Assembly: GCA_004154925.1 (NCBI GenBank)
Contig: QJNS01000351.1
Location: forward strand, 1 to 64,000
Source: Monosporascus cannonballus
Lineage: Eukaryota > Ascomycota > Sordariomycetes > Xylariales
Direction: 5' to 3'
Length of the DNA: 64,000 bases
Shown: in pieces, positions 46,958-60,259 of the stretch
Position numbering within the stretch: position 1 is the stretch's first letter
How the letters are laid out: each line of letters begins with the position of its first letter
The notes under the pieces: model-generated
Database searches by the model: none
What the model saw: the letters and a program-made list of their open reading frames with translations, nothing else
What the model was told of the DNA's origin: nothing
Program-made: the position numbers and the translations under genes

Positions 46958-48599
46958 TCCAAGCCAAGTATACATCAGGCTTACGACAAGAAATCCAATA
47001 AGGGCCATTACGATAAAAACTTCGACGAAAAATACGAAAAACCAGAAAACTGGCATAGCAAATATCGCAAGTACAATAAGAAACATTATAAGGATAATTA
47101 CGTAAATACCAGAACTGGACAGGAAAAATCTGTTCTAGAACCCTTAATCGATACGGCAGAATATATGCCATATATTATCAACAACGAGAATATCCCGATT
47201 ACGAAAAATAAAAATAATATATTTATAAACGAATTACCCGTATATATTACGAAAAATCGATTTTCCAAATCGTACCGGAAATAATAAAAATAATAAGTAA
47301 TAATGTTGACATTTTCGAACCATAGCCTTAGAAAATGTCCAGCAGCTGGCCGAAATAAAGAACTGGCCCGAAGGAAAATAATATTTGTAAGAAAACCCCT
47401 TTTGTTATTATGAATAATATAATTACCAAACGGAAAAGGAATTAATCCAGCATACGGTAAAAAAGCACTATTAGAAAATTATTACGGACTTTTATTTTCA
47501 ATTATTATTTATTATAAATCCTCAGAAAAAAAATTATTAAAAAAAGATACGTCAATTTACAGGAAATCTCTGGAATGATAATCAAAATAACGCATAATAG
47601 GATGTAATCGCCAACATAAGAAAAGAATTTATTCGATAAGGAAAGAAATTACAAAAAAGTTAAGAATAATTAATACGGTTCGAAGGAACAGTACGCCGGC
47701 AATAATAACAAATATAATAACTTAACGCGTTAAACGAAAAAATATAAGCAAAATTCGACAAATTCGAATAGAAGTTAAAAAAAATCACTTATAAAAAAGC
47801 CACAGAATAACGAAACTTAAAGGAATTAAAAAGAACTCTTAAAAAAAGCTTTAAACGCGATAATAAGAAACGTTAATAACTTTATTACTTTAAAAATACG
47901 AATTAAAACGTATTAATATATCGTAATAATAAATTATAAAGCTTTAGACAGAAATTATATTATATCGGATATAATTATGAAGCTTAAATTATTATGGAAA
48001 TATAAATTAGAACTTTATATAATAACAAATGCCGAAAGTTAGGAATTCGCTTAAGATAACGGAAAAATTATATGCAAAATTAATTACCTCGAGATTTTTA
48101 TTAAAAAACGATACCAAATAATTAATTTCGATATCGTTTTATTTGAAAATTACGATATAATCTTAAAATTATCATAAATACGTTAGTACGGAATTTTAAT
48201 TAATGGCGGAACTGGCTAGGTAAAGTTCATTTTATTCTTTATTAATAAACGAAAAAAAAGGAATCAAAATCTTAATATTCGATCGAAAATGGCGACAAAT
48301 GCAAGTATAAGGATACGATAAATATTTTATTACTTAAAAAAATAAAACATAAAAAAGAAAACGGGTATTAAAAAAGAATATAACGTATTATTATTATTAT
48401 TAAAACGAAACTAAAGTAATTAAATAACGATTTAAAATAAGAATAATAGCCCAAAAAGTTAGAAAATTTAATTAATATGTTATTATAATACTATAAATAC
48501 GAATAGCTTTTCAAAAAGGAACTTAATACGAAATTACTAGAATATAACAAATAAGATTACGAAATAATTTTTAAGAAAAGATTTTCGACAAAGTTTTAC

Positions 48600-49760
48600 C
48601 TTATTTATAACCTTAGCGGAAATAAATTACGTATTTTTAAAAAATACCTAAAAAATCGGTTATAAAAAGGATAAATCCAACTTTTGAAGTTATTAACAAA
48701 ATATCAAATATTTTTCGTACTAAAAAAATGGAAAATTACGATTTATAATTAACTATCGGCAACTAAACGATATTACTATTAAAAATCGAATATTATTACC
48801 CCTGATTACGGAAATAAAAAACCAACTTTACGGAACTAAATGGTTTATAATATTTAATTTCAAAAATAAATATAATTTTATTAAAATTAAAAAAGGTTAC
48901 GAATAGAAAATAACTTTTAAAACGAAATACGGATTATTTAAATATTTGGTTATACTAATAGGATTTACGAACGTATTAGCAACCTTTTAACGGATAATAA
49001 ATTATATATTACGAAAATACCTCGATATTTTTATTATTTATTATCTTAATAATATTTTTATTTTTTTAAAAACAAAAGAAATATACGTAAGATACGTTCA
49101 TAAAGTTTTTTAAATTTTACAAAACGTAAAATTATTTATTAACGTAAAAAAAGTTAATTCCATATATAAGAAATAAAATATCTGGGATATATTATTACCT
49201 CAAAATATATTAAAATAAACCTTAAGAAAATCGCTATAGTTATAAAATAATAAACTTTAACGACAATTAAGGAAATATAAGTATTTTTTGGATTCGCTAA
49301 TTATTATAAAGAGTTTATTCGAAACTTTAGCAAAATAATTATACTTTTAATAAATTTTACGAAAAAACTTTTTAAATAAATGCCAAATACGGAAAAGATA
49401 TTTTAGGATATTAAGGATGCGATTACCAACGAATTAATATTAATTATATACGATTTAAATTATCCCGTTAAATTAAAAACCGATATTTCGGATTACGCAT
49501 TAAACATAATAATCGGATAACGAAATAATTAGAGCAAATTATACCTTATTATATTTTTTTCATACAAGTTAAATGGAGCCGAATTTAATTACGGCATTCC
49601 AAATAAGGAATTTATGGCCATTATTATGGCATTTCGAAAATTTAAGTATTTTTTAAAGGGAAACTTATACCAAGTTAAAGTTTATACAAATTATTAAAAT
49701 CTTACCCGATTTACTATAACCAGAAAATTTATAGGACGATAATTAAAATACGCAGAAAAA
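48600..49760 (+). pseudogene. reverse transcriptase and RNase H relic of chromovirus C
   Basis: The polymerase box at 49042-49053 reads YLNN, with both catalytic aspartates changed to Asn by G-to-A. In elements B and D the same box is YFDD. RNase H sequence (FSYKLNGAEFNYGIP-like) follows near 49560-49700. Confidence 0.82.
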
Positions 49761-51138
49761 TTGGCGAACTTCGATTTCGTTATTATTTATAAAAAAATCA
49801 AAAAACGGCAAAATGAATACTTTAAGTAAGCGACCAAATTTCGAAAAGAAATTAATTAAAATTAACTATATAATTTTCGATATTATTACAAAAAAATATT
49901 TACGTTTATGACAAATTACGATAATTCGAGCAGTACCTAGCAATATATATCAAAAAATCTAATAATATAACTATAATCTCCTAAAAAACCAAAAAACGAA
50001 CAAAATACAAATTCCAAAGAAATACCAGAAAAATTTAACACGAAAAATATACGAATATCAATTATATAAACATTTAGGGATTTACAAAACTTTAAAAAGG
50101 CTTTAACGTATATATTTTTTTCTTAAAATAAAATTAACAGTATAAAAATTATACGTTAATACGATATTTGTGCCAAAGCAAAGGTTCGACGATATAAGCC
50201 ATACGGAAAATTACAACTATTACTAATCGCAAAGCGATTATAGTATTTAGTTACATTTAACTTTATTATTAAGTTTTTTATATTAAAAAATCCAATTACA
50301 AAAATATATTACGATAGCATTTTCGTAATTGTCGATCGATTTACGAAATTTTCCTATTTTTTATTATATTATAAGGATATAAACGCCGAATAACTGGCAT
50401 ACATTTTTTTCAAATATATTTTCAGCATATACGGATTACCAATAGATATTATATCAAACAAAGGATCGATATTGGCATTTAAATTTTGGCAAGGCCTTAT
50501 AACATAAATCGGTTTAAATCATAAATTATTTAACATTTTTAAACCATAAATAAATAAATAAATAAAACGAATAAATTAAATTTTGGAAATTTATTTACGA
50601 TATTATATTAATTACGAATAAAATAATTAGGTTAAAAAATTATTAATCGTATAAATGGCTTATAATACTAACTATTACGAAAATATTAAAATAATATTTG
50701 CGAACGCAAATTTTGGTTTTATTTTAAAAGTTTACAAAAAAATACGCGACGACGGTCCAATTAATATCAAAATAATCCTTATATTAAAATAATTACGATA
50801 GTTATATTAGGAAATAAAAACAGAATTAAAATTTGTACGAAATCCAATAAATAAATATTATAATTAGAAAAAATTAAAAGGATTAACTTTCGAAAAAGGG
50901 GAAATAATTTTCCTTACTACCAAAAACATTCAAATAAAGCGACCTAGCAAAAAATTCGATTTCAAATATATCGGTTTATACAAAATCGCCAAGAAAATCT
51001 TAAAAAATAATTATTAATTAGAACTTTTACTAAAAGTCAAATTTTATCTAATTTTTTATATTTCCTTATTCGAATTAATAACAGATATGATCAAAGTACA
51101 TACGGTACAAAACGATATGAAAATAAAAAACGAATAAG

Positions 51139-51250
51139 CCTATGAAATGGAAAAAATTTTCGACATGCGGAAATAAAACGGATTTACTTAATACTTAATC
51201 AAATAAAAAAAATACCCAAATTCCGAAAATACCTAGGAACCCACCAAAAA
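51139..51250 (+). pseudogene. chromodomain relic of chromovirus C
   Basis: Reads YEMEKIFDMRK, then YLIK, KKYPNSENT and EPTKNLISA, with stops at the conserved Trp positions. Confidence 0.75.
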
Positions 51251-51321
51251 TCTTATTAGCGCTTAACGCCTGTTAAAGAACTTTTACCAATAACGACGGA
51301 ACCACCGGATATAATTATGTC

Positions 51322-51855
51322 CTAATTAACGTTTTCCAGCGACCAGGCAACGCCAAACAGCTTAAAAATAAAAGCCAAAACGGCTAAGGAAGCCTCGGCG
51401 TTAGCCTGCTTCTAGCGCTTTTATTTTTCCAGCTCCTTTAACGACTATAATTCTTATTGCACCATTTTAATTCCTTTCGAACGAAAAAACGCTTTCTGTT
51501 TTCGAAAACGGATTAACCGCGTAATAGCCTTATTTATTTCTTGCTAATGGCGTTTTTGCAATTCCAGGAAACGTTTTTTTACAAGCACCTCCTTACGTTT
51601 TAAACGTTAATTTTCGGTACGAATATTCTTTAAGGAAAATAAGAGAACGCCGTTACTATCGTAAGGATAATTGCGTTTAACATACGCCTTGCATTTGGAA
51701 ACGTTTTCCATTATTTCGCATTTCCAGCCTTTGGAAAAGCATAAGAAATACGGCATAACTTCAAAATTGAAACCGTTAAAGATAAAAAGCAGATTTTGAC
51801 ATTGCATAATGGACGAAGGAACCTGATAACGATTTTTAATAACGTAGGCCGACAT
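51322..51855 (-). pseudogene. antisense Cys-rich coiled-coil frame of chromovirus C
   Basis: A 178-codon frame on the minus strand between chromodomain and 3' LTR, interrupted only by TAA/TAG codons that RIP would create. Starts MSAYVIKNRYQVP, then VMPYFLCFSKGWKCEIMENV, SKCKAYVKRNYPYDSNGVLL, FSLKNIR, a coiled-coil-like stretch (RLKRKEVLVKKRFLELQKRH, RLIRFRKQKAFFRSKGIKMV) and an Ala-rich tail. Cys spacing suggests a small zinc-binding head. It is the clearest copy of the antisense frame. Function unknown; it is not part of gag-pol. Confidence 0.7.
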
Positions 51856-51925
51856 TTTGAAAGGAAAAGGCTTACCAGAAAAAAAGAAAAATCTTAAGAG
51901 CAAGATTTGGGAAAAGGGAAAATCG

Positions 51926-52323
51926 TATTATAACTTAAACCAGCTGGGCCTGCGAAAACGGTCCAGTCAAAATCATAAATTACGTTAGTTCAAGGTTACG
52001 TAATTAATACTTAGCGGGTTTTAATTAAGTACGACTAAGCATATTTAAGCAGCATTAAGCAGCCGTTTAACAAGGCTCTGCTAAGTAAAGATAAGCAGTA
52101 ATACAGGAATCAGGATATATATGTTTATTATTTCCATAGTTTAGAATAACTTTAGCTTGTAATAAACCACTTATTAATATTAATCGTTTATAATAAGGCA
52201 TTCTCGGTATTAAGAGACGTAATACGTTTCGATATTTATTGCTCAGATTCCCACGATACTTCTGCCAACATAAACCCGTCGACTTAAGGTTTAATAATTG
52301 GTTAAACCTTATAGCTCGTCACA
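51926..52323 (+). repeat. 3' LTR of chromovirus C (398 bp)
   Basis: Same length as the 5' LTR. Ends AGCTCGTCACA immediately before the TAAAG duplication. Confidence 0.95.
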
Positions 52324-52328
52324 TAAAG

Positions 52329-52606
52329 CCTGTAAAGCCAGGTTCGACAGAATCAATTGTAAAGCCTATAAAGCCAAAATCGATAAGTTGAAAGAAATTA
52401 AATATAAGATATTTATTATTTCCATAATTTAAATAGTACCAGCTTGCAATATTTATTAATACTAATCGTTTGTAATACGCTTTTGTACCTTGGTATTAAG
52501 AAACGTAACTAAGTTACTTTATTACTACAGAGTTCCACGATACTCCTGCTAACATAAACCCGTACGATTAAGGTTTAATAGTTGGTTAAACCGCCTAGTC
52601 GTCACA
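52329..52606 (+). repeat. right part of an older solo LTR
   Basis: Continues 45468-45567 after the insertion. Contains AGGTTTAATAGTTGGTTAAA and ends CGCCTAGTCGTCACA. No matching 5-bp duplication is visible around the joined LTR, so it is old or rearranged. Confidence 0.85.
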
Positions 52607-53840
52607 TCTTTCTCGTTTTTGGAAAAAAACCACTTATATATCTAGCCGACCTTCTATAGCGAATTTGTAATATAACTCTAATACGTATATTTTTCGCACT
52701 TAGTAAAGCTTATCTCTTTTTCGAATTTTGTTTTTAATCCTTATATGTTTTTTTTCATAATAATAATCATGTCTTTATTGACACCTAGATAACGATCTAA
52801 ATATTTCCGTAAGCTCTATAACGATAACGTTCCTATTAGTACGTAATTATTATATAGTTACTCGATATAAACCTTTAGCTTAACGGTTAATTTTAAGCTT
52901 AACCATTGATCTTTAACTTAAAGTTATTTTATTATGAGGTAACTATTTATTAATATTATTATAATAATAATATTTCAACAGTAACGTTTATTAATAACAT
53001 TTTAATGAAAATCTTTAGATAATTCCGTAAATTTATAACTGTAATATTAAGAAAATAAAATTTATCAATTAAGTTATCAAGTGAACTAATCGGAATAACA
53101 ACGGAATAATGACGAAATATATTTAAATAATAACAATATTAACAAATATTTTATAGTAAATTATTATTTTACTTGTTTAACTCAATATAAAAATTTTAAG
53201 TTAATAAATAGTGTTAAAATATTAAAGTAATAATAAACTATATATATTTAAAATCATTTAAAACGTAACGATTTTTTATTTTTTAAAAAGTTATTTATAT
53301 TTATAACCAACCGTTACTTCGAATTTTAACGTAATCTTAATGCGTATTATTTTTCGTATTTAATAATATTATAGTTATATATATTTCATTTGTTATTTCG
53401 TCTTTCATTAACGGTAAAAATTCGTTTAAAAATATTGTTATAAAACTAATCAAATTTAAAAAAATATTAAATTTATAACTAAGTCGAATATTTAAAAAAG
53501 CTTTTTTAAAGCGCTATAACTCTCAACTTAGTCTGTTAAAAAATTAATATTTTAGATTTTGTATATACTTTTTTAAAAAATTTTCTTTTATAAGTCTTTT
53601 TTAAATAATAATGTTACTAATAAACCTGTTTTATTAAAAACTGAAAGTATATACGCCTTCATTTTTACTTTGGTTATTTGAATAAGTGGGTTACTACAGC
53701 ACAGCAATGGTAATTGGTCACTATTTACGAGTATAGTAGCTATGGATAGTAAATATGCCTACCTTGGGTATATCTCATCAGCCATACCTGCACTCCTAGC
53801 CCCTTATGGCCCTAGAACATTGTAACGCTGCCCGTTTCGT
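52607..53840. other. AT-rich DNA leading into the second GC island
   Basis: AT-rich to about 53690, then composition rises. No feature recognised. Confidence 0.6.
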
Positions 53841-53852
53841 AAATACCGGCTT

Positions 53853-56125
53853 TCACGTCAGCAAGAGCTCCACCTCTTCCAAAACGGCCCGGTGCCACGC
53901 CGGTTTCCAGACCCTGCCCAACCCCTTCCGGTATGCCATCCCCCCTTCGCACCGCCCAATCCACAGCACATTCACCATCTCATAGACCTCAACCCCTTCC
54001 AGCTCTGTCCGCTGCCCGACCTCTTGGAACATATACGGCGCATACGCCGCCTTCTTCAGGTACAACGCTGCCTCTGAGATGACAATAATCTCATATGGCA
54101 TATCCGCGGCCGGCACATCGGTCCCTTTCTCAAGGTTTAGCTTAATGCGCCCGCCCCACCGCCCGTCGTCCATCATAATGTCGACCTCGGGTGTCGCGCC
54201 GCACTCACGCAGCGTCGCTGACAGCCCACTCCGTGTAGTGGCGTCGATGGCGAGTTGCACGCGCGCAAGCATACCGCGGTACCTGAGGTAAGGGTGGTAT
54301 GCTCTCTGGTCGATGTCGCGATAGCGTACCGACGGCGGGATCGGGTACGCGAAGCGCGGGTGGGGGACAACATGCGCGTGGCTCGAGTGCTGGTAGTAGA
54401 ACTCTCCCTCGGCACTGTCAAAGTGCTTGGTCCAACCCTCGGGGATAGGTACCGGCGGGCTCTGATGAGTGCAGAAGTGGGTACGCACGACGTGGTATGA
54501 GTTGTCGATATCAATCCAGGCGCCAGACGAGACGAGGCACTTCTGCCACGCAACCAGGGGTGTGACAAGGAGGGGCCCGCGAGGGAAGAGGTAGTCTTCA
54601 GCATGATCCCAGAGATTGAAGAGCAGCTCTCCCGTCCACGAGATCCAGGACCAAGTCGGGAACTTAGGGGCTCCGCCAGCAAAGGGCGAGGTGCCGGATC
54701 GCAGCGCAAGCTGGCACCGGTGCGATGGGTGCTCCAAAGGAGGCCGATGTCGAACGTGAACTCGGCAATGCCGTACAGCAAGCCTCCCGGGAACCATTGA
54801 CTCATAGGCGTCATGACCCCCGAGAAGGCGCTGATGGCGTCCGAAGAGCAAGAAAGATCACGTCTTCCGTATTCCTTGGCGAGACGACTGTAGGCACTGA
54901 CGCACGGCCAGGTTATGGCGCCAAGCTTATTGTCATTGACTTTGTCTGTCGGGACTGGCCCGTCATCCAGCTCGCTGGCAGACTCGACGTCCTCGGTCCA
55001 CTGGTCTCCGAAGCAGGCCCAGGTAGCGAGCTTGCCCATCGCCAAGACCCTTCGAGAGAAGACTAGTTCTTGCAAGGTCCAGCCTCGAGTGTTCCACTTG
55101 ATGCCTGAAATATCCAGAGCGTTGAGGCCTATGGCGGGTGGGCTCGCAGCTAATATTAAGGTTCTTGACGGCAATGTAACGACCTCTTGCGGCTTATATG
55201 CAAAATCTGTGGGTCCTACCCGATATATTCCCGCATTCGCATGTTCCGCAGACAAGACAGCAATTGTAAAGCATGCCTGCCCGTACACAGCTGACATCGC
55301 ACGCAGCTGTTCGCCCTGGGACACAGGATCATCCTGGACAATGCAAACACTGTCCACCCAAAGATAGCGGATGCCCAGACGCGAACAGAGCGTCACGGCA
55401 TCCCATATAGTCCGCGGGAGCTGATATTGGGGTAAGGAGAAGGCACCTGGCTGCCTCAAGTCGGCGATGTTCGATTTCAAGGCACGCAAGACTGCTACTG
55501 CGCCCCAGACGTAGCTCAGAGCCGCGTAGCGCACGGTGCTCTTGGGCGTGACAATGCATAAGTCCTCAACGTCGATAAAGCTGAGCTCCGCCGTAGGCAG
55601 GAGAAACATGTCGTATTCCCGGCCGCACGTGTGGTCGTGGGCGGCGTCGCAGCGGCGCATCCACTTTCTGATGAGCTCGACGTTAACAAATTCGGCATCG
55701 CATTGCCGGCCACGCTTCTCCCCTGCGACAACGCGTTCGGTGGAGAAACAGTGGGTGGAATACAGTTTTTGAATGTTCGCCAGCCGCGAGGCAAAATCGG
55801 TGCTCTGCACGCCGTCGAGGTTGCCCGAGAGGATAATCAGGCGGGGCTGCGCGCTTCGCAAGTGCGCCGTGACGGCACACTCATAGCCGCCGTCTTTCTT
55901 CTGTATGTGGATGGCATGGGTGGTCTCGAAGATAGAGCGACACCCATCGCACCGGCGAGCCCGCGATTCGAGGTCAAGTGCCGTGCCTAAGTAGAAATCA
56001 TAAGGCCCATAAAAAGGCTCTCTGCCCCCGGTTACGAGATTGGTCTCATGCAGGCTCAGGCACATGGTAAGCTGGAGGCATATTGAACAGGCCATGCTAC
56101 TTCGAGGAGAATAACGGAAAAGCAC
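53853..56125 (-). pseudogene. HET-domain (heterokaryon incompatibility) protein gene with one frameshift
   Basis: Minus strand, no intron needed. The first frame gives a Cys-rich head (residues 11-30, 58-63) and the HET domain: RYAALSYVWG (199-208), LPRTIWDAVTLCSRLGIRYL with WVDSVCIVQDD (236-266), and the third block GWTLQELVFSRRVL (348-361). Around residue 474 (near 54703) coherent sequence passes to another frame, where GTSPFAGGAPKFPTWSWISW follows and runs to a stop at 53853. Such proteins trigger cell death when different strains fuse. The gene fills a 2.4-kb GC island inside RIP DNA. The frameshift may be a real inactivation or a sequencing error; both halves look otherwise undamaged. 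Confidence 0.85.
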
Positions 56126-56636
56126 AGAGCACCGAGTTGAGAGTGTAGGTGCACGAGAGTAGAGCCTAAACTAATGAAGCTGACATTGAGTTACCTCAGC
56201 GAGGTCACGCCTCCGCTGGCTCGGATGAAAGCTACATATTCACTGTTCCCATTTATATTTTTCTGACCAATTAACGTTAAAGTGGAAATTCTAGTAATAC
56301 ACCATCAAGGGTTAAGATATAACTATAGGGAAAAAAAGAAAGGATCTATTCTAGGAACTACTATTAATATAACCGAATCCTTTCTATTTTTTCGAATAAA
56401 CTAATTATTTAAATAGAAGAAAGTCTTTACATATATAAAATAAGGCCAGTAAAAAAGAAATATTATATAGGTTGAAAATATACGTTACTATATAAACCTA
56501 TTACGGCGTTATGCAACTTTTAAAACTTCTAGAAAATATTTTAATATTGTACGAAAAAAAAAGAAAGAATCTATTTAATAAACGCGTAATACTTATATAT
56601 ATATAGCAAAACGGCGGTTTAAAAAGACTACTTTGC
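56126..56636. other. island edge and AT-rich DNA
   Basis: Promoter side of the HET gene, then a sharp change to AT-rich at about 56230. The 33-bp motif at 56191-56223 resembles 30438-30470. About 56330-56400 holds an imperfect inverted repeat (AAAGAAAGGATC and GAATCCTTTCTATTTTTT). Confidence 0.55.
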
Positions 56637-57012
56637 TGTTACGACCTGACAGGCTCCGGCCTCAAGAAACGGTCGAACAAGGATTACACGGACCACCTTA
56701 CGAGTTACGTGACGGTGATCACTGTCAAGCCAGTGATCAGCAGTGATTAAAGGTGATTTTAAGCGATCATAATTACCACCAGCCGTATGATCATAAATGA
56801 TTAAGCCAAGAAGGAAAAGGATATATACGTTTATTATTTTCATAGTTTAAATAGATTTAGTTTGCAATATAATATCGTTACCCGAAACATTTTTAATATT
56901 ACGAAATATAACATAATTATTATATTCATTATTCAAATTCTTACGATATTCCTGTTAACATAAATCCGTACAATTAAGGTTTAATAATTGGTTAAACTTT
57001 TTAGCTATTATA
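56637..57012 (+). repeat. 5' LTR of chromovirus D (376 bp)
   Basis: Starts TGTTACGACCTGACAGGC; the end (GCTATTATA) is RIP-altered. The first 130 bp contain several GTGATCA-type units. Confidence 0.93.
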
Positions 57013-60000
57013 CGTTATAAATTTTTGTTCAATAATATTGTTAGACTTTAAGCAATATCGATTAATACTATATTTACTAACAAACAGCCCGAACAACCTA
57101 TTTATCAAATCCTTAATTACCCGGATACTAAAATGGAATCCGAGAAGGAAAAGGAGAAACCTTATTTTTCTCGCGAAGAAATTCTTTAACGCCTGGATGC
57201 CATAAACGAGTATATCTTTTAGCTTAAAAAAACAATAATGATCTTATAACGTCTCTTTAAGCCGTCCATAAAGAGCTTAAGAAAAAAATTTCCCGAAACC
57301 GGGAAACTTTTTTTTAGCAAATTAAGTTATCTAGCTAAATTTTATTAAGGAATTAAAAAAAGATTTTAAACCTTTTAAGCCAAAACTTTTAGACGAAACC
57401 TTAATTAAATTATAATTATTTTTAATTTAATGTCGAACATATTTTAAATATTTTCTTATTTAAGTTTTTACGTTTATTATACGAATTAAATTCGTAATTA
57501 AACGATTTACCGGAAATGCAATTATTTAGTTTAAGCCCGTTATAAAAGAAATACGTTATTTATTAATCGAAAAACGAAACCCAAAAATAATATAAATTTA
57601 TAACGATTAAGAATAATTCGATTAAATATTAATAAAAGTTTTCGAAATAATAAACGAAAAAATAAAAACCGAAATATAAATTTAGTAGTTATAATAAAAA
57701 GAATTAATATTTGATTACGTCAATATATTAATTTAGTTAGCCGCTAAGTTAAATTAAGAATAAAAGGTATTAATAATTAAGTTTTTCGACGGTTTAAAAA
57801 ATAAGAAAAACTTTTTAAATTTGATTAATCTAATTATTTATCGGATTATATCGTTATAATAATTAAGATTGACGATCGATAATACGTATGGCATATTAAA
57901 AGTACTAAAAGAAAAAATAATAGTAAATCCCGATATATAATTAATACTAGCGTTTTTTGATATAATAATATTTTTTACGGCATAGAACCAGAACTTATGG
58001 AATTAAAAGTTATTTATGGAAAAAACTGGGGCCAGATTAAATATTATAATTATAATAAGATAAGATATAAGGTATCGTAATGCAAAGTACTCAAAAAATC
58101 CCGTCAGGATGATTGGAAATCTGTACCTAAGAGATAATGTAGAGAAAATCAAAAAAGAAGGCAAATCTATTAATATAATTTAGCCTAAATATATATCAGG
58201 TCCCCCATAACAAAAAGTCCAATAAGGAATACGAAAAGCCAGAAAACTGGTTTAATAAATATTGCGAACATAATAAAAAATATTATAAAAATAATTACGC
58301 AAATATCAAAATTAGATAAAAAAGATTATCTCGAAACCCTTAATCGATACGGCAAACTACATACCATATATTATCAACAACAAGAATATCCCGATTATAA
58401 AACAAGAAAATAATATATTTAAGGACAGATTAGTCGTATATAATATACAAGATTCGATTTTCTAAATTAAATCGAAAATAACAAAAACGATAAATAATAA
58501 TATTAATGTTTTCGATCTATAGTACCAGGAAATATTTAATAATTAGCCGAAGCAAAAATTTAACTTGAAAAAAAATAATACGTACAGGAAAGCCCTTTTT
58601 ATTATTTCCAATAATATAATTATTAAACGGAAAAGGAATTAATTTAGCGCATAATAAAAAAGCATTATTAAAAAGTAAATACCGATTTCTAATTTTAATT
58701 AATATTTATTCTGAACTTTTACAAAACAAATTATGCAAAAAATACGTTAATTTATAGGAGACTTCTGGAACAATAAGTAAAATAACGTATAATGGGATAT
58801 AATCAAAAATATAAAAAAATAATTTATATAATAAAGAAAAATTTGTAAAAAAGACAAAAATAATTAATATAATTCGAAAAAACAATACGTCCGCAATAAG
58901 GACAAATATAACAGCTTAACGCGTTAAACAAAAAAACATAAAAAAGGTTTGATAAACTCGAACAAAAGTTAAAAGAAAACAGTTACTTATAAAAAAACTA
59001 TAAAATAACGAAACCCAGAAAAGTTAAAGAGAATTTCCGAAAAAGGTTTTAAACGCGACGATAAAAAACGTTAATAACTTTATTACCTTAAATATATAAT
59101 TTAAAACGTATTAATATACTGCAATAATATATTACGAAATTTTACGCAGAAATTATATTACACTAAATATAATTAATAAGTTTAGATTGTTATAAAAATA
59201 CAAATTTAAACCTTATATAATAATGAATACCGAAAGTCAGGAATTCGTTTACGATAACGGAAAAATCATACGTAAAATTAATTACTTCGAGATTTTTGTT
59301 CGAAAACGATACCAAATAGTTAATTTCGATATCGTTTTACTTAAAAATTACGATATAATCTTAGGATTATTATAAATACGTTAGTACGGAATTTTAATTA
59401 ACGAAAAAATTGGTTAAGTAAAATTCGCTTTATTCCTTATCAATAAATGAAAAAAAACATTAAGATATTAATATTTGATCGATAATAACGACAAATATAA
59501 GCATAAAGATATAATAAAAACGGTACCATTTAAAGGGACAAAATACAAAAAAAAACGTATATTAAAGAAAAATACAACATATTAGTATTACTATTAAAAC
59601 GAAATTAAATTAATTAAATAACGATTTAAAAATTCAGCAGCCCCAAACATTAAACAATTTAATTAATATGCCATTATAATACTATAAATATAAACAGCTT
59701 TTCAAAAAAAAAAGCTTGATATAAAATTACTAGAACATAACGAATAAAATTACTGGAACATAACGAATAAAATTATAAAATAATTTTCAAAAAAGAATTT
59801 TCGACGAAGTTTTACCGTATTTGTAATCTTAATAAAAACGAATTACGTATTTTTAAAAAAATATCTGGAAAATCGGTTATAAAAAAACGGATTTAACTTT
59901 CGAAATTATTAGCAGAATATCTTATATTTTTCGTACTACAGAAAAATAGAAAATTACAACTTATAGTTAACTATTAATAATTAAATAATATTACCGTCAA

Positions 60001-60259
60001 AGACCGAATACCATTATCTCTAATTACAAAAATAAAGGACCGATTATACGAAACTAAATAATTTATAATATTTAATCTTAAGGATAAATATAACCTTATT
60101 AAAATTAAAAAAGCATATAAATAAAAAATAATCTTTAAAATAAAATACGGACTATTTAAATATTTAGTTATATTAATAAAACTTACGAACGTACCAGCAA
60201 CCTTTTAACGGATGGTAAATTATGTATTACGAAAATATTTCGATATTTTCGTCGTTTAC

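Larger units (their letters stand above)
45568..52323 (+). mobile_element. Gypsy chromovirus C, complete, nested in a solo LTR
   Basis: A 6756-bp element with the duplication TAAAG on both sides (45563-45567, 52324-52328) and two LTRs of exactly 398 bp. Plus-strand order: gag with zinc knuckle (46819-46860), reverse transcriptase, RNase H, integrase (VDRFTKFS near 50330), chromodomain (about 51139-51245), antisense frame, polypurine tract GGGAAAAGGGAAAA, 3' LTR. RIP-type stops throughout. Confidence 0.95.
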
